Notes: a model not told the origin generated them from the letters alone. 64,000 nt of DNA from Mycobacterium kiyosense (GCA_021654635.1 AP025179.1:1302001-1366000), one strand, 5' to 3'; shown: positions 1-10,279, numbered from the stretch's first letter. Made by a program: numbers and translations.

Positions 1-259
1 CCTCGTTGGCGACGTCGGCCTTGGCTCTGCCGTTGTCGAGTTCGTCGCAGACCTGGTGTGCGGCCAAGATCGCGGCTTGCGGGGTCGCGAAGTTAATCCC
101 GTGCGACTGCAACGCATTCAGGAACTGCCCGTCGATGCCGTCGGCGTGCGCGGTCGGGGCCGCGGCCACCGCCATCGGGACGACCAACGCGGCCACCAGC
201 GCGGTGCCTGGCAACCACGTGCGCCGCGCGCTGCGCGTGCGCATCCGATTGATGGTCAT
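1..259 (-). CDS. Secreted DUF732-type small protein, 3' end cut by window edge
   Basis: Reading the minus strand from ATG at 259 gives about 86 residues before the window edge. A basic N-terminus (MTINRMRTRSARR) is followed by a hydrophobic stretch and an A-H-A-D cleavage site near residue 39, which is a classical Sec signal peptide. The mature part (DGIDGQFLNALQSHGI... then a Cys in HQVCDEL) matches the DUF732 family of small exported mycobacterial proteins, whose function is unknown. A GAGGAGG ribosome site lies about 269-275. The C-terminus and second conserved Cys are outside the window. Confidence 0.8.
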   Translation of the reverse strand, partial: MTINRMRTRSARRTWLPGTALVAALVVPMAVAAAPTAHADGIDGQFLNALQSHGINFATPQAAILAAHQVCDELDNGRAKADVANE

Positions 260-363
260 CGCTTCAGCCTCCTCGCGGCACGGTTACGACGTAACGAAAT
301 GCTTACATCGCGATCATTGCACGTAACGCTCGGATGAGCGAACGGGTTCGATCGCAGCCCCAC

Positions 364-388
364 CGTCGCGCAACACAATTGCGTGACG
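364..388. promoter_or_regulatory. Imperfect 25-bp palindrome, candidate operator
   Basis: CGTC-g-CGCAA-CACAA-TTGCG-t-GACG forms a symmetric inverted repeat, two arms of 4 and 5 bp each side of a 5-bp centre. It sits in the intergenic region between the DUF732 gene (minus) and the pstS-like gene (plus), so a regulator bound here could control either. The binding factor is unknown. The rest of 260-543 shows nothing else I can support. Confidence 0.35.
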
Positions 389-543
389 TGTCGGCCCCGT
401 GAACCGCCGGCTAATTGCGGCTGAATTTGTGAATGCGGATGTGCTCAGCGGGTTCGCGGGGCAGCTGCTCAATCGCGGAACTTGTTAGCATGCCGAAGGA
501 CGGCCGGGAAATGGACGTTCGTGGTGTGGGTCGAGGAAATGAA

Positions 544-1654
544 TTGGATCACTTTCGATTTGGTGCCGCGCTGACCGTTGCGGTCGTCCTGACCGCGACG
601 GCATGTGACGGCACTCACGACGCCGCGAAGTCGGGCACCGCCACCACCGCGACATCGGCCCACGCGGGCTGCGGCGGCAAGCCGTCGCTGAGGGCGAGTG
701 GCTCCACCGCCCAGGAGAACGCGATAACCCGGTTCATCCGGGCCTACGAACACGACTGCCCCGGCCAGACGCTGAACTACACCGCCAACGGCTCCGGCGC
801 CGGAATCAGCGAATTCCTGGGCGGGCAAACCGATTTCGCCGGTTCGGACTCGCCATTGAGCAAGGACGAGTACGGCGCGGCGCAGCAGCAGCGCTGCGGC
901 TCGCCGGTGTGGAACCTGCCGACGGTGTTCGGCCCCATCGCCATCGCCTACCATGTCGACGGCCTGGCGGCGCTGAACCTTTGACGCACCGGCGGCGGCC
1001 AAGATCTTCACCGGCGCCATCAACACCTGGAACGACCCGGCGATCGGCGCACTGAACCCGGGTGTGGCGCTACCCGCCACGCCGATCCGGGTGGTGTTCC
1101 GCAGCGACGACTCCGGCACCTCGGACAACTTCCAGCGCTACCTGGACACCGCCGCCGGTGATGCCTGGGGCAAGGGCGCCGGCAAGCAGTTCCGCGGTGG
1201 CGTGGGGGAAGGCGCCCGCGGCAGCGACGGGGTCGCCGCGGCCGTGCAGGGTGCCGAGGGCTCGATCACCTACGTGGAATGGTCGTTCGCCCAGGCCCAG
1301 CACCTGAGCACCGCCAAAGTCGTGACCTCGGCGGGGCCGGAGCCGGTGGGGATCACCCCCGACGCGGTGGGCAGGACGATTTCGGCTGCCTGGTTCATCA
1401 GGGACGGCAACGACCTGGCGCTGGACACCATCTCCTTCTACCGGCCGAATCAGCCGGCCTCGTATCCGGTCGTGTTGGCGACCTACGAAATCGTCTGTTC
1501 GAAATACCCCGATGCGCAGGTCGGGGCGGCGGTCAAGGCGTTTCTGCGCAGCGCCCTCGGCGCCGGGCAGGAGGGCCTGGCCGAACACGGTTACATCCCG
1601 GTTCCCGACGAATTCAAAACCAGGCTGTCCGCTGCGTTGAACGCGATCACTTGA
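544..1654 (+). CDS. pstS: PstS-like phosphate-binding lipoprotein, broken by one frameshift
   Basis: Substrate-binding lipoprotein of a phosphate ABC transporter. I place the start at TTG 544 because GAGGAA at 533-538 is well spaced and the protein then begins with a lipoprotein signal ending TATAC. ATG 433 is an in-frame alternative but has no signal-like N-terminus. The first part runs through [12 protein letters not shown] and [14 protein letters not shown], typical of the PstS phosphate pocket. At about 978-981 (CTTT) the frame breaks. Removing one T restores ...[14 protein letters not shown]... and then [18 protein letters not shown], another binding segment, to the stop at 1652. The restored length is about 369 residues, normal for PstS. 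No pstCAB genes are adjacent. It could be a real pseudogene or a sequencing error. Confidence 0.8.
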
Positions 1655-1767
1655 GCAGGTCATTGCGTCGAACCGGCGACCTTTGACGCGCAATGTTCTA
1701 GGCTTTTTTCCGGGGTGTTTAACCGAATGTTCCAAGAGTTTTCCCACGGTGGTCATTGTGAGGTGCT

Positions 1768-3021
1768 ATGGAGTTCATTACGTTGCCGCCGGAGGTCAGT
1801 TCGGCGCTGATCCACTCGGGACCCGGCGCCGCCTCGCTGACCGAAGCGGCGTACGCCTGGCAGCAGCTCGGCGTCGAACTGGACGAGACCGCCAGCGCTT
1901 ACACTCCGGCGCTGGCCGCGCTGACCGGAGTCTGGAACGGGCCGGCTGCGGCCACCATGGTCGACGCGGCTGCACCGTATCTGACCTGGATACGTACCAC
2001 CGCGCAGCAGTGCCGCCAGCTCGGCTTGGCGGCACAGACCGTCGTCTCGGAGTTCAACTCCACACTGTCGTCGGTGGTGCACCCGTCGGTGGTCGCCGCC
2101 AATCGGCAGCAACTGGCACAGCTGCTGGCCACCAACGGGCTCGGTAAGAACTTGACCGCCATCGCCGAGACCGAAGCGCAGTACGAGCGGATGTGGGTCA
2201 ACAACGCGGCCGCGATGTACCGGTACCAGGCGTCGACGGCGCAGGCCCTGTTGGTCGACACGTTCACCACCCCGCCGATGATCACCGACGCGCAAGGGGA
2301 GAGCGCGCAGGCCGCGGCCGTACAGACGGCGTCGGCCACCTCAGCAGGCACCGCCGTCCAGTCCATCCAATCCGCGGTGCAGTCCGCCCAATCCGCGGTG
2401 GCCGGCGCGGCCGCCGCGCTGCCCGCCGACGCGGTGGCTCCGCCGGTGTCTCCGATCGATGCGCTGGCGCAGGCGTTCGGCGTGGTCTTCGACCCCAATC
2501 AAGGCTGGTTCGGGCTGGCCAACACCTACGCCAACCAGTTCGTCTCGTCGGGATTCCCGATCAACCTGCTGTCCTACCTGGCGCAGAACACCTCGGCCCA
2601 GGCGCTGCAATCGGTGGCCCCCGACATCGCCCAGGGGCTGTCGGAAGGCGAATCGGCGCTGGGTGACGCGGCCGCCGGGCTCACCAATGCGGCCGGTGCC
2701 CTCGGTGCCATGGAACCGGCCGCGGCGATGGGCGTCGCGGTGCCGATGGGCACCCTGTCCGCCCCGCCCGCGGCCACCGCCGTGCTGACCAGTGCGCACC
2801 TGCCGGTGCAGCTCGCCTCGGCGGCGTCACCGCTCTCGGCGGCTTCACCGCTCCCGGCGGCCGACGCCGGCGGCGGATTCCCGATGCTGCCGCCGCTGAT
2901 GCCGCCACCGGTCAGCGCCGGCAGCGGGTGGAAGAAGCGCAAAGAGCCCAAGTACGAGGACCTCGCGATGGGTCTGGAGCTGAAGGGGACGTTCATGACT
3001 CGCCCGCCGTCGGCGGGCTGA
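1768..3021 (+). CDS. PPE family protein
   Basis: A 417-residue PPE protein. The N-terminus carries Pro-Pro-Glu at residues 7-9, a WNG (WxG) turn near residue 54, and the long alpha-helical PPE domain to about residue 175. The middle is Ala/Ser/Gln-rich. The C-terminus is unusual: a Pro-rich stretch, then a basic K-K-R-K-E-P-K segment and a short tail. I do not see the SVP or PPW signatures of the better-known subfamilies. PPE proteins normally pair with a PE partner and leave through an ESX type VII system. No PE or ESX gene lies nearby, so the partner must be elsewhere. GAGG is four bases before the ATG. Confidence 0.9.
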   Translation: MEFITLPPEVSSALIHSGPGAASLTEAAYAWQQLGVELDETASAYTPALAALTGVWNGPAAATMVDAAAPYLTWIRTTAQQCRQLGLAAQTVVSEFNSTLSSVVHPSVVAANRQQLAQLLATNGLGKNLTAIAETEAQYERMWVNNAAAMYRYQASTAQALLVDTFTTPPMITDAQGESAQAAAVQTASATSAGTAVQSIQSAVQSAQSAVAGAAAALPADAVAPPVSPIDALAQAFGVVFDPNQGWFGLANTYANQFVSSGFPINLLSYLAQNTSAQALQSVAPDIAQGLSEGESALGDAAAGLTNAAGALGAMEPAAAMGVAVPMGTLSAPPAATAVLTSAHLPVQLASAASPLSAASPLPAADAGGGFPMLPPLMPPPVSAGSGWKKRKEPKYEDLAMGLELKGTFMTRPPSAG

Positions 3022-3055
3022 GGACCGGGTCAGCGCTATCGGTATTTTTAACGGC

Positions 3056-3973
3056 ATGCCCTGGGCGCGCCTGCTCTCGCTGGCGGTACTCCTGATCAGC
3101 CTGACCGCGTGCAGCGAACGGCAGGTTCAGGCTGCCCGTGCCCGGGACCAGGCGGGGATGATGCAGTACGGCGGGCTGAACCGGACTTATCTGGTGCATG
3201 TGCCGCCCGGGCCCCCCGTCGGCCTGGTGCTGAACCTGCACGGCGGCGGCGGCACCGGTGCCGGGCAGCGGGGTCTGACCGACTTCGACTCCGTCGCCGA
3301 CGTGAACGGCCTGCTGGTGGTCTACCCGGACGGCTACGACAAGAGCTGGGCCGACGGGCGGGGGGCCGCCCCGGCCGACCGGCGCCGGCTCGACGACGTC
3401 GGCTTCCTGGTCGCGCTGGTCAACAAGCTGCGCAACGACTTCAATGTCCCCGAAGGCCACGTCTTCGCCACCGGCATGTCCAACGGCGGCTTCATGTCCA
3501 ACCGGCTGGCCTGCGACCACGCCGAGGTGTTCGCCGCGATCGCGCCGATCGCCGGCACCCTGGGCGTGGGGGTGTCGTGCAATCCGTCGCGGCCGGTGTC
3601 GGTGCTGGACGCGCACGGCACCTCCGATGCGGTGGTGCCCTACAACGGCGGCGACGTCCGGGGGCGGGGCGGGGTGAGCCACGCCATCTCGGCCAACAGC
3701 CTGATGGACCGGTGGCGGACCATCAATCAGTGCCCGGGCAGCCCTACCGTGTGGGAACTGCCCAACGTCGGCGACGGAACCATCGTGCGCCGGTTCGATT
3801 CCCAGGACTGCGCCGACAACACCGAGGTGGTCCACTACCAGATCGAGAAGGGTGGGCACACCTGGCCGGGCGGCAAGCAGTATCTGCCGAGATCGGTGAT
3901 CGGGGCCACCACCCGCGCGTTCGACGGCTCACAGGTGGTCGCCCAGTTCTTCATGACCCACGGCCGCGACTGA
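3056..3973 (+). CDS. lpqC: LpqC, esterase/depolymerase-like lipoprotein
   Basis: A 305-residue alpha/beta-hydrolase lipoprotein of the PHB depolymerase/feruloyl esterase type, homologous by sequence and position to Rv3298c. The signal peptide ends in LTAC, with Cys about residue 19. Next come the oxyanion loop NLHGGGG, the nucleophile elbow GMSNGG, an Asp-containing segment (DAHGTSDAVVPY) and the catalytic His in GGHTWPGG, so the triad looks complete. It would act on ester substrates at the outer face of the membrane; the natural substrate is not known. It converges with nei, only 6 bp away. Confidence 0.9.
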   Translation: MPWARLLSLAVLLISLTACSERQVQAARARDQAGMMQYGGLNRTYLVHVPPGPPVGLVLNLHGGGGTGAGQRGLTDFDSVADVNGLLVVYPDGYDKSWADGRGAAPADRRRLDDVGFLVALVNKLRNDFNVPEGHVFATGMSNGGFMSNRLACDHAEVFAAIAPIAGTLGVGVSCNPSRPVSVLDAHGTSDAVVPYNGGDVRGRGGVSHAISANSLMDRWRTINQCPGSPTVWELPNVGDGTIVRRFDSQDCADNTEVVHYQIEKGGHTWPGGKQYLPRSVIGATTRAFDGSQVVAQFFMTHGRD

Positions 3974-3979
3974 CACCGC

Positions 3980-4750
3980 TCAGCGCTGACAGTTCGGACA
4001 CCAGTACCGCACCCGTTCGGCGCTGCCCGGCGGTGGGTCCTGGGCGCAGATGGGCGTGCCGCAGCGTCGGCAGCCCTGCCCGGCCCGCCCGTACACCCAC
4101 ATCAGCCGACCACCCCGGGTGTCGCCGGTGGTGCAGCGATTCCAGCGAAAGCGGTTGGCCCATAACATGTCCCGGGCCCGCGATACCAGCCGCAGCGGAT
4201 CGGCGACGGCGCTGACCGGTGCGGTCGGCAGCCGCCCGCTGACGAAACACAGTTCGTTGGCGAAGACGTTGCCGATCCCGGCCATGACCCGCTGGTCCAA
4301 CAGCGCCTCGGCGAGGGGACGGTCCGGGTCGGCGACCAGGTTGGCCGCGGCCAGCTGCGGATCCCAGTCCTCGCCGAGCAGGTCGGGCCCGAGATGGGCG
4401 ACGGCGGCGTCCTCGCTGTCACGCTCCAGGATCTCCAGCACACCCAGATCGACTCCGACGGCCCGAACGTCGTCCGTTTCCAGGATGATTCGTGCTCGGT
4501 GGTCTATCCGCGGCTTCGGCCGGCTGCCGACCCGCCAGCTGCCGTCCATCTTCAGGTGTGAGTGGATGCTGGCCCACCCGGCCCTGATGAAGAGGTGCTT
4601 GCCGCGACTGAGCACTTCGTCCACCACAGCTCCGGTGAGGTCGATGGTGGCGAACCGCGGTACCCGGATGTCGCAGCGCGTCAGCGTCCGACCCACCAGT
4701 TGGCGGCGCAGCGTGTCCGCGGTGTGAAAGACCGTGTCACCTTCGGGCAT
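3980..4750 (-). CDS. nei: Formamidopyrimidine/endonuclease VIII-family DNA glycosylase
   Basis: A 256-residue Fpg/Nei glycosylase that removes oxidised bases and cuts abasic sites. After Met removal the N-terminus is Pro-Glu-Gly-Asp, giving the catalytic Pro and Glu at positions 2 and 3. The H2TH region is around residues 150-170. The C-terminal zinc finger is intact: CRRCG near residue 230 and CPNC at the end. Translation starts 6 bp after lhr ends, so the two are co-transcribed, as for Rv3296-Rv3297. The MPEGDTV start favours the Nei-type branch over MutM. Confidence 0.93.
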   Translation of the reverse strand: MPEGDTVFHTADTLRRQLVGRTLTRCDIRVPRFATIDLTGAVVDEVLSRGKHLFIRAGWASIHSHLKMDGSWRVGSRPKPRIDHRARIILETDDVRAVGVDLGVLEILERDSEDAAVAHLGPDLLGEDWDPQLAAANLVADPDRPLAEALLDQRVMAGIGNVFANELCFVSGRLPTAPVSAVADPLRLVSRARDMLWANRFRWNRCTTGDTRGGRLMWVYGRAGQGCRRCGTPICAQDPPPGSAERVRYWCPNCQR

Positions 4751-4756
4751 GGTCGC

Positions 4757-7700
4757 CTACCGCAGCCGCAGACCGCGTGGCGTGCGGGCGAAGCCCGCTT
4801 CGACCAAGGCCGACGCCGCGACCGTCCCGGGTCCGTCGGGCGCCAGCACGGACACCCCGTCGACCCGTTCGACCAGCAGCGACGCCACCCGGCGGGTCGC
4901 GACCAGATCCGCCAGGGCCCCCGCGGCCGCCTGCGCCGCGCCGGCATCCGCGCCGAACGTGAGCAGCGACCGCCCGCCCCTTTCCAGGAACCAGCACAAC
5001 TCGCCGTCGACCAACACCACCAGCGCCCCGGCCTTGCGGCCCGGTCGGGCGCCCTCGCCGGCGGCGCCCGGCCAGGGCAGCGCCGCGCCGAACGGGTTGG
5101 CCGGATCGGTCGCGGCCAGCACCACCGCGTGATACTCGGGCCGCTGCGGGTCGACCCCGTCGAGATAGCCGCGCAACCGGTCAACCGTCGAAGCGACCGC
5201 GAACTGGGCGCCGCCCAATGACTCGACGAAGTAGCCGCGCTGGCAGCGGCCGGCATCCTCGAACCCGCTGAGCACCTTGTACAGCGTGGCGAAACCGCCC
5301 GTCACCCCTTCGGCGGCCACCGCGCCCTTGGTCAGCACGCCGTGGCGGTTCAACAGCAACTCGGCCTGAAAGTGTGCGCGCAGGGTCGAGTCCGGCTCGG
5401 GAGGCGACAGCGCCGACCAGCGGCCGGCCACGGTGGGATCGGCGCTGCGGGCCTGCGCGTGCGCGACGCTGTAGCGGCTCAGCCGCGGTGGCCGCTGGCT
5501 ACGGTGCGCGGGTGCCGATCGCTTGCGGGGACTGCCGCCCAGCAGGGCCCGCACCGGCGCGAAGGTGTCGCCGGTGACCCGGCCGGCCCAGATGAGCTCC
5601 CACAGCGCGGCCTTGAGGTCGGCCTCGGGCTGCCCGCCTTGCGCGAGCTGGCGGAAGAAGTACGCGCCGCCGCCGGCCAGGGTGTCCAGGATCGCGTGAT
5701 GCGCCTCGGTCAATTCGATGTCGGCCGGCGCGGTGAGGGTCATGGCGGCCGAGTCGGCCATGTGCAGCGCGATCCAGCCGTCGGTGCCCGAGATCGACCC
5801 GGCGCCCGACCACGTGACCTCGCCACTGGCCAGCAACTCGTCGAGCAGCGCGGGCGCGTAGTCACGCACCCGCGGGGACAGCACCAGCGGCTCCAGCGCC
5901 GACGCCGGTATGCGCACCCCGGCCAGCTGCTCGACGACGGTGGCCAGTCCGTCCAGACCGGCATGCCTCGACGACTTGTCGCCCACGTGATGCCAGGCCG
6001 GCAGGAACCGGCCGTAGGCGGCGGTGCTGACCGGTTCGACCTGCGCACGCAGCGCGGCCAGCGAGCGCCGTCGCAGAATGCGCAGTACGTCGGCGTCGCA
6101 CCACTGCTCGGCGCCGGGGCCACCATTGCTCTCCACGAACTCCCCGCGCACCAGCCGTCCGTCGCTGGCCAGCCGGCCCAGGACATCGGCGGTCACCCGC
6201 AGCCCGAGCCCGAACCGGGCCGCGGCCTGGGCCGTGTCGAACGGTGTGTGGGTGCGCGCGTAGCGCCCCAGCAGCTCGCCCAGCGGGTCGGTCACCGACT
6301 CGGTGAAAGCCGCGGGCAGCCCCACCGGGACCGCGGCGCCCACCCCGTCGCGCAACCGGCCGATGTCCTCGACCGCCACCCACCAGCTGCGCCCGGCGAA
6401 CGACACCGTCAGCGCCCGCCGGGCGGCGCGCAGGCCTTCCAGCCAGCCGCCCACCTCGTCGGCGGCGGCCCGGGCCGCCACTTCTTCCTCGGTCAGCGGA
6501 CCGAGCAGCCGCAGCAGGTCCGCGACGCCCTCGGCGTCGCGGGCGGCGCGGTCCTGCGACAGATGCTGCAACTGGCGACCGGTGCCGGCGATGACCTCCG
6601 GGTCGAGCAGCTCGCGCAGTTCGACCCGGCCCAACAGCTGGGCCAGTAGCGTGCTGTCCAGCGAAAGGGCCGCGGCGCGCCGCTCAGCCAGCGGCACATC
6701 GCCCTCGTACATGAATGCGCCCACGTACCCGAACAGCAACGACGCCGCGAACGGCGACGGTTTGGCGGTTTCGACCTCGAGCACCCGAACCTCGCGCGCG
6801 GCGATGCGCGCCATCAGGCCGGTCAGCGTGGGCACGTCGTAGACGTCCTGCAGGCATTCCCGGACCGTCTCCAGCACGATCGGGAAATCGGGGTACTTGC
6901 GCGCCACTTCCAGCAGTTGCGCGGCCCGCTGCCGTTGCTGCCACAGCGGGGACCGCTTGCCGGGATGGCGGCGCGGCAGCAGTAGGGCGCGCGCCGCCGC
7001 CTCCCGAAACCGGGAGGCGAACAGCGCCGACTCGCCGACCTCGGCGGTGACGATCGGGTCTATCTCGTCGGCGTCGAACACGAACAGCTCGGCGCCGGGC
7101 GGGGTGTCCTCGCCGGTGGACATCCCGGAGAAGCCGGTGTCGGGCAGGCGCACCACGATGCCGTCGTCGGAGGGGGTCGGTTTCTCGTCCAGGCCGTAAC
7201 GTTCACGCAGCCGCCGGCCGACCGCCAGCGCGAGCGGACCGTGCACCTGCAGCCCGTAGGGCGAGTGCAGCACCACCCGCCAATCGCCGAGCTCGTCGCG
7301 GAAGCGCTCGATCAGCAGCGTGGTGTCGGTGGGCACCACCGTGGTGGCCGCGCACTGCTCGTCCAGTAGCCGCCATAGGTTGTCGATCGCATAGTCGTTG
7401 AAACCCCATGTTGCACAACGCTTTCCGAACGCATCCCGGGTCATCCCGGCCAGCTCCCCGGTCAGCGCGCCCAGCGCGGCGCCCAGCTCGGCGGGCCGGC
7501 CGACATCGTCGCCGCGCCAGAACGGCAACCGGGCCGGCTGGCCCGGCGCCGGGACCACCAGCACCCGGTCGTGGGTGATCTCCACGATGCGCCAGCTGGT
7601 TGCGCCCAGCGCGATCACGTCGCCGGGGCGCGACTCGTAGACCATCTCCTCGTCCAGCTCGCCCACCCGCGACGGCTTCTCGGAGTCGGTTGCCAGATAA

Positions 7701-9325
7701 ACGGTGAACAGCCCACGGTCGGGGATGGCGCCGCCGGAGGTGACGGCCAGCCGCTGGGCGCCGGGCCGTGCGGTGAGCGTGCCGTGATCGCGGTCGTAGA
7801 CCAGCCGCGGCCGCAGCTCGGCGAATTCGGTAGACGGGTACTTGCCGGACAGCAGATCCAGGGTGGCCTCGAACACGCCGCGGGGCAGCGTCGCGAATGG
7901 GGCGCTGCGCCGCACGGTGTCGAACCAGCGGTCGGCGTCGAGAGGCTCCAGGGCCGCTGCCGCGACCGTGTGCTGGGCCAGGATGTCCAGCGGATTGGCG
8001 GGCACCCGCATGGTCTCGATCTGGCCGGTGAGCATCCGCTGCACGCTGACCGCGCAGCCCAGCAGATCGGTGCGGTGCTTGGGGAACAGCACGCCGCGGG
8101 AGGTCTCACCGACCTGGTGGCCGGCCCGCCCGATGCGCTGCAATCCGCTGGCCACCGACGGCGGTGCTTCGACCTGGATGACCAGATCCACCGCGCCCAT
8201 GTCGATGCCGAGCTCCAGACTGGAGGTGGCCACCACCGCCTTGAGCTGTCCGCTCTTGAGGTCCTCTTCGACGATGGCGCGTTGCTCCTCGCTGACCGAG
8301 CCGTGGTGGGCGCGGGCCAGCAGGGTGGGCGCGCCGAAACTCTGTCCGCTGCCCATCACGTGCGCCGGCGCGCCGCCGGGCACCTGGGTGTTGGTACCCC
8401 CGGGAACGTCGACGCCGCAGCGTTCGGCATGGATCTCGTTGAGTCGCGCGGTCAGCCGCTCCGCCAGCCGCCGCGAGTTGGCGAACACGATCGTCGAGTT
8501 GTGCGACTCGATCAGGTCGACCAGCCGCGCCTCGACATCGGGCCAGATGGAGTTGTCGGCCAGATTGGCCATATCGGGCACCGGCACCTGCACGGACAGC
8601 TCGACCGTCTTGGCCGAGGGCGGGGCCACGATGGTGGTTCTGGCCTGACCGGACAGGAACCGGGCCAGCTCCTCGGGCGGCCGCACGGTTGCCGACAAGC
8701 CGATGCGCTGGGCGGCCCGATCGGACAACTCGTCGAGGCGTTCCAGCGACAGCGCCAGGTGGGCGCCGCGTTTGGTGGCGGCGATGGCGTGGATCTCATC
8801 GACGATGACCGTCTGCACCCCGGCCAAAGTGTCCCGCGCGGCCGACGTCAGCATCAGAAAGAGCGACTCGGGAGTGGTGATCAGCACGTCGGGCGGCCGG
8901 CTGATCAGCTGACGGCGCGCCGCGGGCGGGGTGTCGCCGGAGCGGACGCCCACGCTGATCTCGGGGGCGGGCAGGCCGCGCGCCTGCGCTAAGCGGGTCA
9001 GGCCCGCCAGCGGGGTGCGCAGGTTGCGTTCCACGTCCACCGCCAGCGCCTTGAGCGGAGAGACGTAGAGCACCCGGGTGCCCGGCGCCCGCTCGGGGGC
9101 ACGCGCCAGACTGTCCAGCGCCCACAGGAATGCAGCCAGCGTCTTGCCCGAGCCGGTCGGCGCGACGACCAGGGTGTTGTCGCCGTCGGCGATGGCCGTC
9201 CACGCTGCGGCCTGCGCTTCGGTGGGCGCGGCGAAAGTAGTGGTGAACCAGTCGCGGGTGACCGCGCTGAACCTGGCCAGCGCGGCAGGCGACGAAGCTT
9301 CGGATTCGGCCGGCGCGGTGCTCAC
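4757..9325 (-). CDS. lhr: Lhr, large ATP-dependent 3'-5' helicase
   Basis: A 1522-residue superfamily 2 helicase, essentially the length of mycobacterial Lhr. Motif I is APTGSGKT near residue 56, motif II is DEIH, and motif III is SAT. RecA-2 motifs follow (HHGSVS and IGRAGHQ), then the Lhr-specific winged-helix and core domains, and a long C-terminal extension to the stop at 4757. The family is a DNA-stimulated ATPase that unwinds RNA:DNA hybrids, linked to DNA damage response. The start is GTG at 9325. It is followed by nei, consistent with a repair operon, and a TetR gene is immediately upstream. Confidence 0.95.
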   Translation of the reverse strand: MSTAPAESEASSPAALARFSAVTRDWFTTTFAAPTEAQAAAWTAIADGDNTLVVAPTGSGKTLAAFLWALDSLARAPERAPGTRVLYVSPLKALAVDVERNLRTPLAGLTRLAQARGLPAPEISVGVRSGDTPPAARRQLISRPPDVLITTPESLFLMLTSAARDTLAGVQTVIVDEIHAIAATKRGAHLALSLERLDELSDRAAQRIGLSATVRPPEELARFLSGQARTTIVAPPSAKTVELSVQVPVPDMANLADNSIWPDVEARLVDLIESHNSTIVFANSRRLAERLTARLNEIHAERCGVDVPGGTNTQVPGGAPAHVMGSGQSFGAPTLLARAHHGSVSEEQRAIVEEDLKSGQLKAVVATSSLELGIDMGAVDLVIQVEAPPSVASGLQRIGRAGHQVGETSRGVLFPKHRTDLLGCAVSVQRMLTGQIETMRVPANPLDILAQHTVAAAALEPLDADRWFDTVRRSAPFATLPRGVFEATLDLLSGKYPSTEFAELRPRLVYDRDHGTLTARPGAQRLAVTSGGAIPDRGLFTVYLATDSEKPSRVGELDEEMVYESRPGDVIALGATSWRIVEITHDRVLVVPAPGQPARLPFWRGDDVGRPAELGAALGALTGELAGMTRDAFGKRCATWGFNDYAIDNLWRLLDEQCAATTVVPTDTTLLIERFRDELGDWRVVLHSPYGLQVHGPLALAVGRRLRERYGLDEKPTPSDDGIVVRLPDTGFSGMSTGEDTPPGAELFVFDADEIDPIVTAEVGESALFASRFREAAARALLLPRRHPGKRSPLWQQRQRAAQLLEVARKYPDFPIVLETVRECLQDVYDVPTLTGLMARIAAREVRVLEVETAKPSPFAASLLFGYVGAFMYEGDVPLAERRAAALSLDSTLLAQLLGRVELRELLDPEVIAGTGRQLQHLSQDRAARDAEGVADLLRLLGPLTEEEVAARAAADEVGGWLEGLRAARRALTVSFAGRSWWVAVEDIGRLRDGVGAAVPVGLPAAFTESVTDPLGELLGRYARTHTPFDTAQAAARFGLGLRVTADVLGRLASDGRLVRGEFVESNGGPGAEQWCDADVLRILRRRSLAALRAQVEPVSTAAYGRFLPAWHHVGDKSSRHAGLDGLATVVEQLAGVRIPASALEPLVLSPRVRDYAPALLDELLASGEVTWSGAGSISGTDGWIALHMADSAAMTLTAPADIELTEAHHAILDTLAGGGAYFFRQLAQGGQPEADLKAALWELIWAGRVTGDTFAPVRALLGGSPRKRSAPAHRSQRPPRLSRYSVAHAQARSADPTVAGRWSALSPPEPDSTLRAHFQAELLLNRHGVLTKGAVAAEGVTGGFATLYKVLSGFEDAGRCQRGYFVESLGGAQFAVASTVDRLRGYLDGVDPQRPEYHAVVLAATDPANPFGAALPWPGAAGEGARPGRKAGALVVLVDGELCWFLERGGRSLLTFGADAGAAQAAAGALADLVATRRVASLLVERVDGVSVLAPDGPGTVAASALVEAGFARTPRGLRLR

Positions 9326-9369
9326 CCAACCATCGTGCCTGCGGGCACCGACAACTCGTCCGGCTCGCC

Positions 9370-10047
9370 TCAGGCCTGCGGCTTGAACCGCGCGGTTGCC
9401 ATCGCCTCGGCCAGCTTCTCGGGGATCGCCGGGACCCGGACGATCGCGTCAAGCAGCGTGTGCGCGCAGGCGTCGGCCAGCCGGTCGGCCTCCAGAGTCT
9501 GGTCCATGATCCGCTGCCGGCAGATCTCGAACGTGAACGCCAGCCAGCCGTGGATGATGACGCGCAGGTCGCGCTCGACCTCCGGTTCCAGCACTTGGGT
9601 ACCGGGCATGTCGCTGACGATCTCGCCGATCCGGGTCATGACGTGTTCCATCTGCCGGTTCTTGGCCTCGTCATCGATTCCCAGCAGGACCGGGTCGGAC
9701 CGGCCCAAACCGACGTAAGCCGCCCACGCCGCCTCGGGGTTCTGTTCGTGGTAGGCCATGTAGGCCAGCACACCGGTGCGGATCTCCTCGAACATCGTCA
9801 TGCCCGGTGCCGGGCTGATGTTGGTGGCCGCGTACAGCCGATCCGCCTCGTCCTTGACCACCGCGGCGAAGAACGCCCGCTTGTCCGGGAAGTAGTGGTA
9901 CATCAGGGCACGCGAAACCCCGGCGCGTTCCGCGATCTCGTCGATCCGCACCTCGTCGTAGGGTCGCTTGCCGAATACTTCCGCCCCCAGAGCGAGCAGT
10001 TCAGCGCGTCGATCCTCGGGGGATAACCGCCTTCTGGCTGTCGCCAT
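9370..10047 (-). CDS. TetR family transcriptional regulator (Rv3295-like)
   Basis: A 225-residue TetR repressor. The helix-turn-helix lies around residues 28-55 (VRIDEIAERAGVSRALMYHYFPDKRAF), and an all-helical ligand-binding C-terminal domain follows. It lies directly upstream of lhr-nei on the same strand, 44 bp apart, as Rv3295 does in M. tuberculosis. It may control itself, lhr-nei or the divergent membrane-protein gene. The ligand is unknown. Confidence 0.9.
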   Translation of the reverse strand: MATARRRLSPEDRRAELLALGAEVFGKRPYDEVRIDEIAERAGVSRALMYHYFPDKRAFFAAVVKDEADRLYAATNISPAPGMTMFEEIRTGVLAYMAYHEQNPEAAWAAYVGLGRSDPVLLGIDDEAKNRQMEHVMTRIGEIVSDMPGTQVLEPEVERDLRVIIHGWLAFTFEICRQRIMDQTLEADRLADACAHTLLDAIVRVPAIPEKLAEAMATARFKPQA

Positions 10048-10168
10048 AAGTTCAGATAGTACTCACGCGAGGTATGCGCTCCGCTAGAGCCGATCCTTTT
10101 GCGACCGCTTCGCGGCAGGGGGCCGGATACCCGGTTTGCGGCCCGTGCGCCCAGCCCCGAGCGGCGGC

Positions 10169-10195
10169 GGTTTGCCGAAAGTTGGCGCTGGGTAT
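10169..10195 (+). promoter_or_regulatory. SigF-type promoter
   Basis: GGTTT at 10169-10173, a 16-bp spacer and GGGTAT at 10190-10195 match the known mycobacterial SigF consensus (GGTTT, N15-17, GGGTAY) exactly. It points at the membrane-protein gene that starts at 10280. sigF itself is 1.4 kb downstream. Confidence 0.75.
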
Positions 10196-10279
10196 TGAAG
10201 GAAAACGGCGTCCAGCGGGCGCGAGCGCGATCCGCCGTGCGGGCGTCCAGCACGAGAAAAGCCAGATAGAGGTGCTCCG

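Noticed and set aside
433-543. ATG 433 as start of the pstS-like protein
   Set aside because: The extra residues do not form a signal peptide; TTG 544 has a good ribosome site and a direct lipoprotein signal.
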